Source: Antiquaquibacter oligotrophicus (lineage in GTDB: Bacteria; Actinomycetota; Actinomycetes; Actinomycetales; Microbacteriaceae). From it: a stretch of 64,000 nucleotides of DNA. The position numbers and the translations under genes were made by a program. Location: NCBI RefSeq assembly GCF_020535405.1, contig NZ_CP085036.1, positions 1,612,001 through 1,676,000 on the forward strand. Reading direction: 5' to 3'. The notes under the pieces are model-generated. The model searched no databases and was not told the origin of the DNA. It saw only the letters and a list, made by a program, of their open reading frames with translations. This document shows, one piece after another, positions 24,406-32,352 of the stretch (position 1 is the stretch's first letter; every line of letters begins with the position of its first letter).

Positions 24406-25851
24406 TCAGAGCGCACGGTCGGCGATGATCGCGCGGTACGCGAGAGCGCTGTCCTTGAGCGTGCGCTCCTGAGTGGCGTAATCGACCCGCACGATACCGA
24501 ACCGCTTGTCGTAGCCCCACGCCCACTCGAAGTTGTCCATGAGCGACCAGTAGAAGTAGCCCCGCACGGGGACACCCTCGTCGATGGCGTCAAGGATCGC
24601 CTCGAGGTGATCCTCGAGGAAGGCCACGCGATCGTCATCGGGGATCGCGCCATCCTCCGCCACAACGTCGTCGTAGGCTGCGCCGTTCTCGGTCACGGCG
24701 AGCACGGTGCCGGCCGGCCCCGTGTACTCGTCGTGAACACGGCGCAGCAGTCGCGTGAGTCCCTCCGGTTGCACCTCCCACTGCATCGCCGTGAGCGGCA
24801 GGTCGCGCAAATGCCAGTGCACGTTTTCCGCGGCCGGGAACGGGGAACGCTTCGGGCGCTCGCTCGGGGCCTGAGTGGTCATGGTGGCGCCCGTCGGCGG
24901 ATGCCCTCCCACGAGTTCACCGTGGTAGTAGTTCACGCCCAGAAGGTCGATGGGCGCTGCGATGGTCGCGAGGTCGCCGGGGTGCACCACCTCGTCGAAA
25001 CCGAGGTGCGCGACATCCGCGAGCAGATCGGCCGGGTAGGAACCGCGGAAGATCGGGTCCAGGAAGAACCTGTTGAACTGGCCGTCGATGCGTCGAGCCG
25101 CATCGACGTCGGCGGGGTCCTCGGGGTTGACGGGATCGGCGACCGTCAGGTTGAGGGTGATGCCGAGGGAGAGCTCCGGGTCGCGGCGTCGCAGTTCCTC
25201 GATGACGAGACCGTGCCCGAGAAGGAGGTGGTGACCGGCCGCGAGGCCTGCCGCCGGATCCTGTCGTCCCGGCGCGTGCTCGCCTCCGATGTAGCTCAAG
25301 AACGATGCGCACCACGGCTCGTTGAGGGTGGTCCAGTTGCTCACGCGATCACCCAAGGCGTCATGGACGGCGAGGGCATAGTCGACGAAACGGTACGCGG
25401 TATCGCGAGCCGGCCATCCGCCCTGATCCTCGAGCGCCTGCGGGAGGTCCCAGTGGTAGAGCGTGAGCCACGGCAGGATCCCGTGCTCGAGCAACTCGTC
25501 GACAAGTCGCGAATAGAAGTCGATGCCCGCAGGGTTGACCGGCCCGCCGTCCGGGCACACCCGCGCCCACGACGTCGAAAAGCGGTACGAGTCGAGCCCG
25601 AGGTCCGCCATGAGCTTCACGTCGTCGCGGTACCGGTGGTAGTGATCGCACGCGACATCGCCGTTCTCCATGCCGACCACCGCGCCTGGGACGCGTGAGA
25701 ACGCATCCCAGATGGAATCGGTGCGGCCGTCCTCGTGTGCCGCGCCCTCGATCTGATAGGCGGAGGCGGCCGCACCAAAGAGGAAGTCGGTGGGGAATTG
25801 ACGGCGCGAAGCGGTGGTCGGCATCTGACGCCCTTCTGTTACGGAGGTCAT
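24406..25851 (-). CDS. bglC: GH1 beta-glucosidase
   Basis: This 481-residue cytosolic glycoside hydrolase has the GH1 start 'FPTDFLFGAAASAYQIEGAAHEDGRTDSIWDAFSR', the acid/base Glu in 'NWTTLNEPWCASF' (about 165) and the nucleophile Glu in 'LAVTENGAAYDD' (about 378). There is no signal peptide, so it hydrolyses imported cellobiose or cello-oligosaccharides inside the cell. It starts 1 bp after the cebG stop. An internal ATG ten codons later ('MPTTASRRQF') also has a ribosome site and could be the true start. Confidence 0.93.
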   Translation of the reverse strand: MTSVTEGRQMPTTASRRQFPTDFLFGAAASAYQIEGAAHEDGRTDSIWDAFSRVPGAVVGMENGDVACDHYHRYRDDVKLMADLGLDSYRFSTSWARVCPDGGPVNPAGIDFYSRLVDELLEHGILPWLTLYHWDLPQALEDQGGWPARDTAYRFVDYALAVHDALGDRVSNWTTLNEPWCASFLSYIGGEHAPGRQDPAAGLAAGHHLLLGHGLVIEELRRRDPELSLGITLNLTVADPVNPEDPADVDAARRIDGQFNRFFLDPIFRGSYPADLLADVAHLGFDEVVHPGDLATIAAPIDLLGVNYYHGELVGGHPPTGATMTTQAPSERPKRSPFPAAENVHWHLRDLPLTAMQWEVQPEGLTRLLRRVHDEYTGPAGTVLAVTENGAAYDDVVAEDGAIPDDDRVAFLEDHLEAILDAIDEGVPVRGYFYWSLMDNFEWAWGYDKRFGIVRVDYATQERTLKDSALAYRAIIADRAL

Positions 25852-25852
25852 C

Positions 25853-26764
25853 TCAGCCTTTCACTGCCCCGGCCATGATGCCACTGACGAGTTGCCGGCC
25901 GGCGAACACGAAGAGCAGCAGCAGGGGGATGGTCGCGAGGATGACACCCGCGAGCACGATCGAGTAGTCGACGAAGTAGTTGGACTGGAGGAGCGAGAGC
26001 GCGACGGGGAGGGTCGGGTTCTGTCGGTCGAGCACGATGAACGGCCAGAAGAAGTTGTTCCACGCGGTCACGAAGGTGAAGAGGAAGAGCATCGCCGCCG
26101 CGGGGCGTGCGGCGACGGCGCCCACCGTCCAGAACGTGCGGATCATGGATGCGCCGTCCATGCGCGCAGCCTCGATGAGCTCGTCCGGTACGGCCTGACG
26201 AAGGTACTGGGTCATCCAGAACACCCCGAAAGCACTCGTGAGCGCGGGGATGATGATCGCGCCGATCTGACCGGTCCAACCGAGCTCCGCGAAGAGGATG
26301 TAGAGCGGAACGACACCGAGCTGCAGCGGCACGGCCATCGTCGCGACGACAAACACCAGGAGCCCACTACCGCCGGCGAACCGCAGCTTCGCGAATGCCC
26401 AACCCGCGAGGGTCGAGGAGATCACAACCGAGACGGCAATGAGAACGGAGCTGTAGATGCTGTTCCACAACGCGGCCCAGAAGTTGACCGCGGGATCGCT
26501 CATGACCTTGAGTGCGTTGGCAATGAAGTTGCCGGCCGGGAAGAATCCGGGGTCGCGGAGGGTCGAGGCATCCCCCGATCCGATGAGAAACGAGAAGTAG
26601 AAGGGGAACGCCGAGGCCACAAAAACGACGCCCAGCCCGACGTAGACCCACAGGCTCGGTCGCATTCCGCGGATCCGGATGGTGCGGGCGCCGCGTTTGC
26701 GTTGCCGCGCGTTCGGGATGCCCTCCTCGACGATTGCGAGGGGAGGATTGGTGCCGATACTCAT
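25853..26764 (-). CDS. cebG: Cello-oligosaccharide ABC permease, MalG-like
   Basis: The 303-residue permease has six helices and the binding-protein-dependent transport EAA loop 'EAARMDGASMIRTFWTVGAVAARPAAAM' at about 206-233. The short cytosolic N-terminus 'MSIGTNPPLAIVEEGIPNARQRKRGARTIRIRG' precedes helix 1. The start at 26764 overlaps the cebF stop by 4 bp; the frame is open much further upstream but that stretch lies inside cebF and was rejected. Works with cebF and the cebE lipoprotein; the ATPase (commonly a shared MsiK) is not encoded here. Confidence 0.9.
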   Translation of the reverse strand: MSIGTNPPLAIVEEGIPNARQRKRGARTIRIRGMRPSLWVYVGLGVVFVASAFPFYFSFLIGSGDASTLRDPGFFPAGNFIANALKVMSDPAVNFWAALWNSIYSSVLIAVSVVISSTLAGWAFAKLRFAGGSGLLVFVVATMAVPLQLGVVPLYILFAELGWTGQIGAIIIPALTSAFGVFWMTQYLRQAVPDELIEAARMDGASMIRTFWTVGAVAARPAAAMLFLFTFVTAWNNFFWPFIVLDRQNPTLPVALSLLQSNYFVDYSIVLAGVILATIPLLLLFVFAGRQLVSGIMAGAVKG

Positions 26765-27747
26765 CGGGCTACCGCCTTCTGTGTGCGCTTGCGGCGAGAC
26801 TTCTCGACCGGGGATCGGGTGCCCTCCGTGCGCAGGAGGGTGCGCGTGACGAGCAGGTTGATGAGGCCGATGGCCACGATGATGAGGAACAGGATCCAGG
26901 CCATGGCGGCAGCCCGGCCGAAGTTCCACTGGCCCCAACCGATGTCGTAGAGGTACAGCGAGATCGTCAACCATTGCTGGCCGGCGCCACCTCGACCGAA
27001 CTGGTCGAAGACACGAGGTTCGTCGAAGATCTGCAAGCCACCGATGGTGGAGGTGATGACGACAAAGATGAGGGTCGGGCGCAGCGAGGGAAGCGTGATG
27101 CTCCAGAACTGACGGAACGCGCCAGCGCCGTCGACGGTGGCGGCCTCGTAGTAGTCGCGGTTGATGGCCTGCATCGCCGCGAGGAGGATGAGGGCGTTGT
27201 AGCCCGTCCAGCGGTAGTTGACCATAGTGGCGATCGCGACGTGACTCCAGAACGGGTCGGAGTGCCACGGGATTGGGTCGAGGCCGATGGCCTGGAGGTT
27301 GGTGTTCACGATGCCGAATTTGTCCGCGAAGATCACCGTGAAGATGAGGCCGACCGCGACCGGGGCCACGACGTATGGCAGAAGGGTGCTCATGCGCCAG
27401 AACGTCTTGGCGCGGATATTGCGGTCGAGCATCGTGGCGATGAAAATCGCGAGCACGAGCTGGGGAACCGTCGAGAGCAGGAAGATGCTGAAGGTATTGC
27501 GCAGCGCTGTCCAGAAGTGCGGCTGCTGAAGGATCCAGGTGTACTGGTCGATGCCAACGAACGTGCCGGAGCCGCGCACCAGATCCCAGTCCATGAACGA
27601 AATCACCGCGGTGAAGACGATCGGGAAGACGCCGACGATGGCGAAGAGGATGAAGAACGGCGAGATGTAGAGATACGGGGAGAACTTCACGTCCCACTTG
27701 CTGAGGCGCTGCGAGAACGAGATGACTCGGGGCTGGGTGGTGGTCAC
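26761..27747 (-). CDS. cebF: Cello-oligosaccharide ABC permease, MalF-like
   Basis: The 328-residue inner membrane permease has six helices and an EAA loop 'NRDYYEAATVDGAGAFRQFWSITLPSLRPTLIFVVI' at about 190-225. The N-terminus 'QRLSKWDVKFSPYLYISPFFILFAIVGVFPI' is typical of sugar ABC permeases of the MalF/UgpA type. It lies second in the cebEFG order, 79 bp after cebE. No ATPase gene is present in the operon, consistent with a shared multi-sugar ATPase elsewhere. Confidence 0.9.
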   Translation of the reverse strand: MTTTQPRVISFSQRLSKWDVKFSPYLYISPFFILFAIVGVFPIVFTAVISFMDWDLVRGSGTFVGIDQYTWILQQPHFWTALRNTFSIFLLSTVPQLVLAIFIATMLDRNIRAKTFWRMSTLLPYVVAPVAVGLIFTVIFADKFGIVNTNLQAIGLDPIPWHSDPFWSHVAIATMVNYRWTGYNALILLAAMQAINRDYYEAATVDGAGAFRQFWSITLPSLRPTLIFVVITSTIGGLQIFDEPRVFDQFGRGGAGQQWLTISLYLYDIGWGQWNFGRAAAMAWILFLIIVAIGLINLLVTRTLLRTEGTRSPVEKSRRKRTQKAVAR

Positions 27748-27826
27748 GGGCGATTCCTGTCGATGGGGGGAGCGAGCGGGGGTGCGAGCCGCAAGGGAAC
27801 GGCGCGCACCCCCGTCGTGGTGGGGA

Positions 27827-29080
27827 CTAGAAGGCCGAGACCTCGGTCACCCAGGTGTCCCAGGACTGCTCCGGCGTCTCGAGTCCGTCGAAGACTCGGG
27901 TCACCGCGTTCTGGAGCGCGTCGTGGAACTGGAAGTACTTCGGGCCCTTGAAGGTTGAGACGGTCACGGCCTCCGCGCGGTCGATTCCGATCTCACCCGT
28001 CGGGGCGTCGTTGAAGTACTCGTTGGTGTAGCCCGTGAGCGCCTCGTCCGTGTAGGCGTCGGGCTGGCTCGGGAAGGTTCCCGCGTTGAGGAAGGCCTTG
28101 ATCTGGGTCTCCGGCGAGGTGAGCCAGTCAGCGAGCTGCTGGGCCGCCTCGACGTTGGCGCCGTTGGCGGGGACCGTCAGGTACGAGCCGCCCCAGTTTC
28201 CGCCGCCACCGGGGAACGCGTCGGCGATGTCCCAGCCCGTGATGTCGGGAGCGTTGCCGGAGATGATGCCGTGCATCCATCCGGGGCACAGCATGGCCGC
28301 GAACTCACCGTTAGCCATCGAGGCGTTCCAGTCCTCGCTCCACTGAGCGGGGAAGGCCGAGATCGGGATGGCCTTCTCGACGACCGTGTTGTAGGCATCC
28401 TGAATGTCGGGGTTCTCGGTCGCGATGATCGTGCCGTCCGGCTCCTCGTAGGCGAACTCGAGCTGGTTGACGATGCCCTGCAGCACAGAGTTCGCGGAGT
28501 CGATGAACGGCTTGCCGGTGGCCTGCGTGTACTGGGCGCCCACCTCGAAGAAGGCATCCCAGGTCGGGAAGAGCTCGGCGACGGCCTCGCGGTCGCTCGG
28601 CAGTCCCGCCGCGGCGAAGAGGTCGCTGCGGAAGCAGATTCCCTGCGGGCCGATGTCGGTGCCGTACGCGATGAGGTTGCCGGCGGCATCCGTCGCGGCC
28701 GCTTCCTTCCAGTCGAGCCAGCGGCCCTTGAGGTCGTCGGGCACGGGGGCGAGGAGGTCGGAGTACTGCATGGCCTCGGTGAACCAGTCGATCTCGACTG
28801 CCTCGACGTCGGCGAGCCCGGACTTGCCGAGCTTCTGGAAGTAGTTGGCGCGAGCGTCGTTCGAGGTCGCCGCCTTGTTGTGGATGACCTCGATGCCGGT
28901 CTCTTCGGTGAACTCGGCGAGGAGCTCGTCGGTGTATCCGAAATCGTTGAACGTCGCGAGGGTCAGCTGTGTGGTGCCGCCAGCGTCAGAGTCGCCCGAG
29001 GGCGCGCATCCGGTGGCGATGATTGCGATGGTTGCGGCTCCAGCGATTGCTGCGGCCACGGTGCGTCGTGAGGTTCTCAC
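27827..29080 (-). CDS. cebE: Cello-oligosaccharide-binding lipoprotein
   Basis: The 417-residue solute-binding protein has a lipoprotein signal with lipobox 'IATGC' near residue 27, then a type-1 extracellular domain beginning 'TQLTLATFNDFGYTDELLAEFTEETGIEVIHN'. The GTG at 29080 is selected because AAAGGAGTGACC lies directly before it; upstream starts have none. It should capture cellobiose or longer cellodextrins at the cell surface for CebFG. The promoter upstream is flanked by two CebR-type operators. A diverged paralogue is encoded at 29286-30530. Confidence 0.88.
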   Translation of the reverse strand: MRTSRRTVAAAIAGAATIAIIATGCAPSGDSDAGGTTQLTLATFNDFGYTDELLAEFTEETGIEVIHNKAATSNDARANYFQKLGKSGLADVEAVEIDWFTEAMQYSDLLAPVPDDLKGRWLDWKEAAATDAAGNLIAYGTDIGPQGICFRSDLFAAAGLPSDREAVAELFPTWDAFFEVGAQYTQATGKPFIDSANSVLQGIVNQLEFAYEEPDGTIIATENPDIQDAYNTVVEKAIPISAFPAQWSEDWNASMANGEFAAMLCPGWMHGIISGNAPDITGWDIADAFPGGGGNWGGSYLTVPANGANVEAAQQLADWLTSPETQIKAFLNAGTFPSQPDAYTDEALTGYTNEYFNDAPTGEIGIDRAEAVTVSTFKGPKYFQFHDALQNAVTRVFDGLETPEQSWDTWVTEVSAF

Positions 29081-29130
29081 GGTCACTCCTTTGTGTGCGT
29101 GGATGGGAAGTCGTGCTGTCCTGCTCCGCC

Positions 29131-29146
29131 GTGGGAGCGCTCCCAC
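29131..29146. promoter_or_regulatory. CebR/CelR operator 1
   Basis: GTGGGAGCGCTCCCAC is a perfect 16-bp palindrome containing the exact 14-bp TGGGAGCGCTCCCA site known for CelR/CebR repressors. It lies just downstream of the probable cebE promoter (about 15 bp past the -10), where binding would block elongation. Confidence 0.85.
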
Positions 29147-29160
29147 AGCGACGCGGCTCA

Positions 29161-29188
29161 GAGTAAACACGAGGCGCGATCCCTGTCA
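29161..29188 (-). promoter_or_regulatory. Probable cebE promoter
   Basis: On the minus strand TTGACA (29188-29183) is followed after 16 bp by TTTACT (29166-29161). It is flanked by operator 1 downstream and operator 2 upstream, which is the expected layout for a LacI-controlled sugar operon. Confidence 0.5.
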
Positions 29189-29196
29189 ACACGCGG

Positions 29197-29210
29197 ATGG
29201 GAGCGCTCCC
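29197..29210. promoter_or_regulatory. CebR/CelR operator 2
   Basis: A second exact TGGGAGCGCTCCCA palindrome, 8 bp upstream of the -35 of the cebE promoter and 66 bp from operator 1. Two sites could be bridged by a LacI-family dimer of dimers. Confidence 0.85.
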
Positions 29211-29215
29211 ACGAA

Positions 29216-29227
29216 CGCAAGCGCTTG
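29216..29227. promoter_or_regulatory. Additional LacI-type palindrome
   Basis: GCAAGCGCTTGC is a perfect 12-bp palindrome of the general LacI-family half-site form (AAGCGCTT core) but different from the CebR sites. It is 6 bp from operator 2 and about 59 bp from the end of the orphan binding-protein gene. A second LacI-type regulator may act here; no direct support beyond the sequence. Confidence 0.4.
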
Positions 29228-29285
29228 CTTCATGAGAATCCCGCGGAAACTCGCGGAAGTGCCGCCCGGAAAAAAATCTTGAGGA

Positions 29286-30530
29286 CTACCGCAGAACGGA
29301 TGCCTCGGCCACCCAACTGTCCCAACCGCTGGGTGCCGACTCGTGGCCGTCGAACACACGCGCCGCGATGTTGACGAGGGCATCGTGGTAACGCAAGAAC
29401 CCCGGGCCGCGCACGGTGAGTTCCGTGATCGCGAGAGCGCGATCGGCGGAGATCTGTCCGATGGGCGCGTCGCTCAAGTCGAGGTCCTTGGTGTTTGTGA
29501 TCACCGGCTCGGCGAACACCGAGGGTGTACTGGGGAACACCTTGGCATTGCGGTAGGCGGCGAGCTGGTTCTCGGGCAGCGTCAACCACGCGGCAAGGGC
29601 CTGGGCATCCTCCACTCGGTCGCCCGTCGCGGGAACCACGAGGAAGGTTCCTGCGGTATTCATGCCGCCGCCGGGATAGGTGTTCGCGACACTCCACGTG
29701 TCGATATCGGGCGCGATCTGGGGGATGGATGCCCGCATCTCGGCACCGCACAACATGGCCGCGTACCCGCCCTCATCCATCTCCAACGCCCACTCCCACC
29801 CGTCCGGCTTGGAGAATGCCGCGATGGGGAAAGCTCGTTCGACAACCGAGTCGTAGACCTCGCGCACAGCGGGATTGGTGGTTGCAACCACGGTTCCGTC
29901 GCGTTCTTCGTAGGACACCGGGAGCTGGTTGATCATGCCGTCGACGATCGGTGTGATCGAGTCCACGAAGGGCTCACCCGTGGTCGCGGTGTACTGCGCT
30001 CCGACGGTGAAAAACGCGTCCCAGCTCGGGAAGAGCGCGGCAACAGCCGCCGGATCGGTGGGGAGTCCGGCTTGTTCGAAGAGGTCGCTGCGGTAGCAGA
30101 TCGCTTGCGGGTCGATCGTCGCACCGTAGGCGAACAGGGTGCCATCAGCCGCCGTCGCACTCGCGACCTTCCAGGGGAGCCAACGATCGATGAGGTCGGA
30201 TGACACGGGCGCGAGGTCGCTCGTGTAGGGCAACAGATCGGGAATCCAGGTCAGGTCGATGGCCTCGACGTCGGCGAGCCCACCCTCTCCGATGTTCTGG
30301 AAGATCCCAGAGCGTGCCTTGTCGGGAGTTGTGATCGTGTGAACGACCTCGATGCCCGTCTCCTTCGTGAACTGTGCGAAGAGCGCGTCGCTGTAGCCGA
30401 TGTCACCGAAGGTGGTGATCGTGAGCGGATCCCCGGTCGTCTCGTCCTCGGCCGCCGGAGCGCAACCGACGACGAGAAGAATGAGCGCGGATGCTGCGGC
30501 CGCTACGGCGATTCGGCGGTGATGGAACAC
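29286..30530 (-). CDS. Second CebE-like sugar-binding lipoprotein without permeases
   Basis: The 414-residue protein has a lipobox 'LVVGC' and aligns along its full length with the cebE product: both share 'TFGDIGYSDALFAQFTKETGIEVVH'-type starts, 'GLADVEAIDLTWIPDLL', 'RSDLFEQAGLP' and 'WDAFFTVGAQYT'. It is probably a tandem duplicate with altered sugar preference. No permeases accompany it, so it may share CebFG. The GTG at 30530 follows AAGGGAGTGAC. It begins 34 bp after the DHA2 exporter gene, so readthrough from that gene is possible. Confidence 0.85.
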   Translation of the reverse strand: MFHHRRIAVAAAASALILLVVGCAPAAEDETTGDPLTITTFGDIGYSDALFAQFTKETGIEVVHTITTPDKARSGIFQNIGEGGLADVEAIDLTWIPDLLPYTSDLAPVSSDLIDRWLPWKVASATAADGTLFAYGATIDPQAICYRSDLFEQAGLPTDPAAVAALFPSWDAFFTVGAQYTATTGEPFVDSITPIVDGMINQLPVSYEERDGTVVATTNPAVREVYDSVVERAFPIAAFSKPDGWEWALEMDEGGYAAMLCGAEMRASIPQIAPDIDTWSVANTYPGGGMNTAGTFLVVPATGDRVEDAQALAAWLTLPENQLAAYRNAKVFPSTPSVFAEPVITNTKDLDLSDAPIGQISADRALAITELTVRGPGFLRYHDALVNIAARVFDGHESAPSGWDSWVAEASVLR

Positions 30531-30564
30531 GTCACTCCCTTGTATGCGTGATGCGGAATATGGT

Positions 30565-32307
30565 CTATCGAGCGGCGGGAACCTTGGCGGGAGCGTCGGC
30601 CGCTGCAGCATCATCCGCAGCCTCATCGATGGCCGATTTGTCGCGGAGTGGCGCGGTCGTGATGAAGAAGCTGATCGCGAGGCCGATGACCATCACCGCG
30701 AAGCCAACCCAATACGCGCTCACCGCCGCATCGTTGAAACCCTCGCGGAACGGTGCGGTGAGGCGGTGGTCGGCGAACAGCAGGAAGTTCGAGTTGCTGT
30801 CGAACGCGTCCTCCGCCGCGGTGCCACCGACTCCGTCATCGAACAGGTCGATGATCGCCTGGTTCGCCTGGTTGGTGCGCACCTGAGGGTCGAAGGCGAG
30901 CGCGTCGATGAGAGCTCGTTTGATGATCGGCCTGTCCGCGGCGGCTTCGATGGCATCCGGAAGCCGCGTAAAGATGATCGAGAACAGGATCGAGACACCC
31001 AGTGTTCCGCCGAGGGAGCGGAAGAACGTCGATGCGGTCGTCGCGACTCCGAGATCGCGAGCCGTAACCGAGTTCTGGGAGGCGATCGTGAGCGTCTGCA
31101 GCAGCTGACCCAAGCCGAGTCCGATGATGAACGTGCCCGTCATGACCCACAGCGGACCCTTGTCTGCCGTGAGGAACGTGAGCCAAAGGAAACCGAGCGT
31201 GAGGGCGACCATGCCGGTGCGGAAGAACACCCCGTAGCGACCCGTACGCCCGATGATCTGACCGGTCACGATCGACGCGATCATGAGCCCCAGAAGCATC
31301 GGGAGCATCTGCAGGCCGCTCACCATCGGGGAAGAGTTGTTGACCAGTTGGAGGTAGAGGGGTGCGGTGAGCATCGAGCCGAACATCCCGAAACCGACAA
31401 ACACACCGAGGATCGTCGCCATCGCGAACGTCTGGTTGCGGAACAGCGCGAGCGGGATGAGCGCGTCGTCCCCCATGCGCATTTCGATGAGGATGAACGC
31501 CACGATGCCGGCGACCCCCACGACGTAGCACAGCAGGGCGCCCGGGGAGGCCCATCCCCAGTCGCGACCCTGCTCGGCCACCACGAGGAGGGGGACGAGG
31601 GCGACCACAACGGCGGCGGCGCCCCACCAGTCGATCTTGACCTCACGCTTGGTGTGGGGGAGGCGGAGGAAGCGCAGAACGATGGCGAGTGCGGCGAGCC
31701 CGATGGGCACGTTGAGGAGGAAGACCCACCGCCAGCCGTCCAGGCCGAAGAGTTCCTGTTGGCTCGAGAACACCCCACCCAAGAGAGGCCCGGCGACACT
31801 CGACAGGCCGAACACTCCGAGGAAGATGCCTTGGGCGCGTGCGCGCTCGCGCGGGGCGAGCACGTCTCCCATGATCGCGAGCGGCAGCGCCATGAGACCA
31901 CCGGCGCCGAGGCCCTGGATGGCGCGGAACCCCGCGAGCTGGTACATCGAGTCGGCGAAACCGGCCGCCGCCGACCCGATGAGGAAGATGACGATCGCCG
32001 CGATGAAGAGTGGACGCCTGCCGAAAATGTCGCTGAGCTTGCCGTAAATCGGGGTGCCGATCGTCGACGTGATCAGGTAGGCCGTCGCGACCCACGATTG
32101 CAGGGTGAGCCCGTCGAGGTCGTCGGCGATGGTGCGCATCGACGTGCTCACGATCGTCTGATCGAGCGACGACAGGAACAGCCCGGCCATGAGTCCAACG
32201 AAGACGAGAATCAGCTGCCGACGCGTCATGACGGTCGACGCCGTCAGCGACTGCGTGACATCTTCTCGTCGCAGCGCGCGCTTTTTGCGCTGAGAACTCT
32301 TGGACAT
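30565..32307 (-). CDS. MFS multidrug exporter, DHA2 (EmrB/QacA) type
   Basis: The 580-residue protein has about 14 transmembrane helices and the DHA2 motifs 'LDQTIVSTSMRTIADDL' (about 48-64), 'GKLSDIFGRRPLF' (about 89-101) and 'RAIQGLGAGGLMALPLAIMGDVLAPRERARAQG' (about 128-160). It exports hydrophobic drugs or metabolites by proton antiport. It is a close paralogue of the next gene upstream on the same strand, 45 bp away. Ends in an Ala/Asp-rich cytosolic tail. Confidence 0.92.
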   Translation of the reverse strand: MSKSSQRKKRALRREDVTQSLTASTVMTRRQLILVFVGLMAGLFLSSLDQTIVSTSMRTIADDLDGLTLQSWVATAYLITSTIGTPIYGKLSDIFGRRPLFIAAIVIFLIGSAAAGFADSMYQLAGFRAIQGLGAGGLMALPLAIMGDVLAPRERARAQGIFLGVFGLSSVAGPLLGGVFSSQQELFGLDGWRWVFLLNVPIGLAALAIVLRFLRLPHTKREVKIDWWGAAAVVVALVPLLVVAEQGRDWGWASPGALLCYVVGVAGIVAFILIEMRMGDDALIPLALFRNQTFAMATILGVFVGFGMFGSMLTAPLYLQLVNNSSPMVSGLQMLPMLLGLMIASIVTGQIIGRTGRYGVFFRTGMVALTLGFLWLTFLTADKGPLWVMTGTFIIGLGLGQLLQTLTIASQNSVTARDLGVATTASTFFRSLGGTLGVSILFSIIFTRLPDAIEAAADRPIIKRALIDALAFDPQVRTNQANQAIIDLFDDGVGGTAAEDAFDSNSNFLLFADHRLTAPFREGFNDAAVSAYWVGFAVMVIGLAISFFITTAPLRDKSAIDEAADDAAAADAPAKVPAAR

Positions 32308-32352
32308 GGCCGGGCTCCTGGGTACGTCGTTGTCGTGCCACGGTACATCGAG

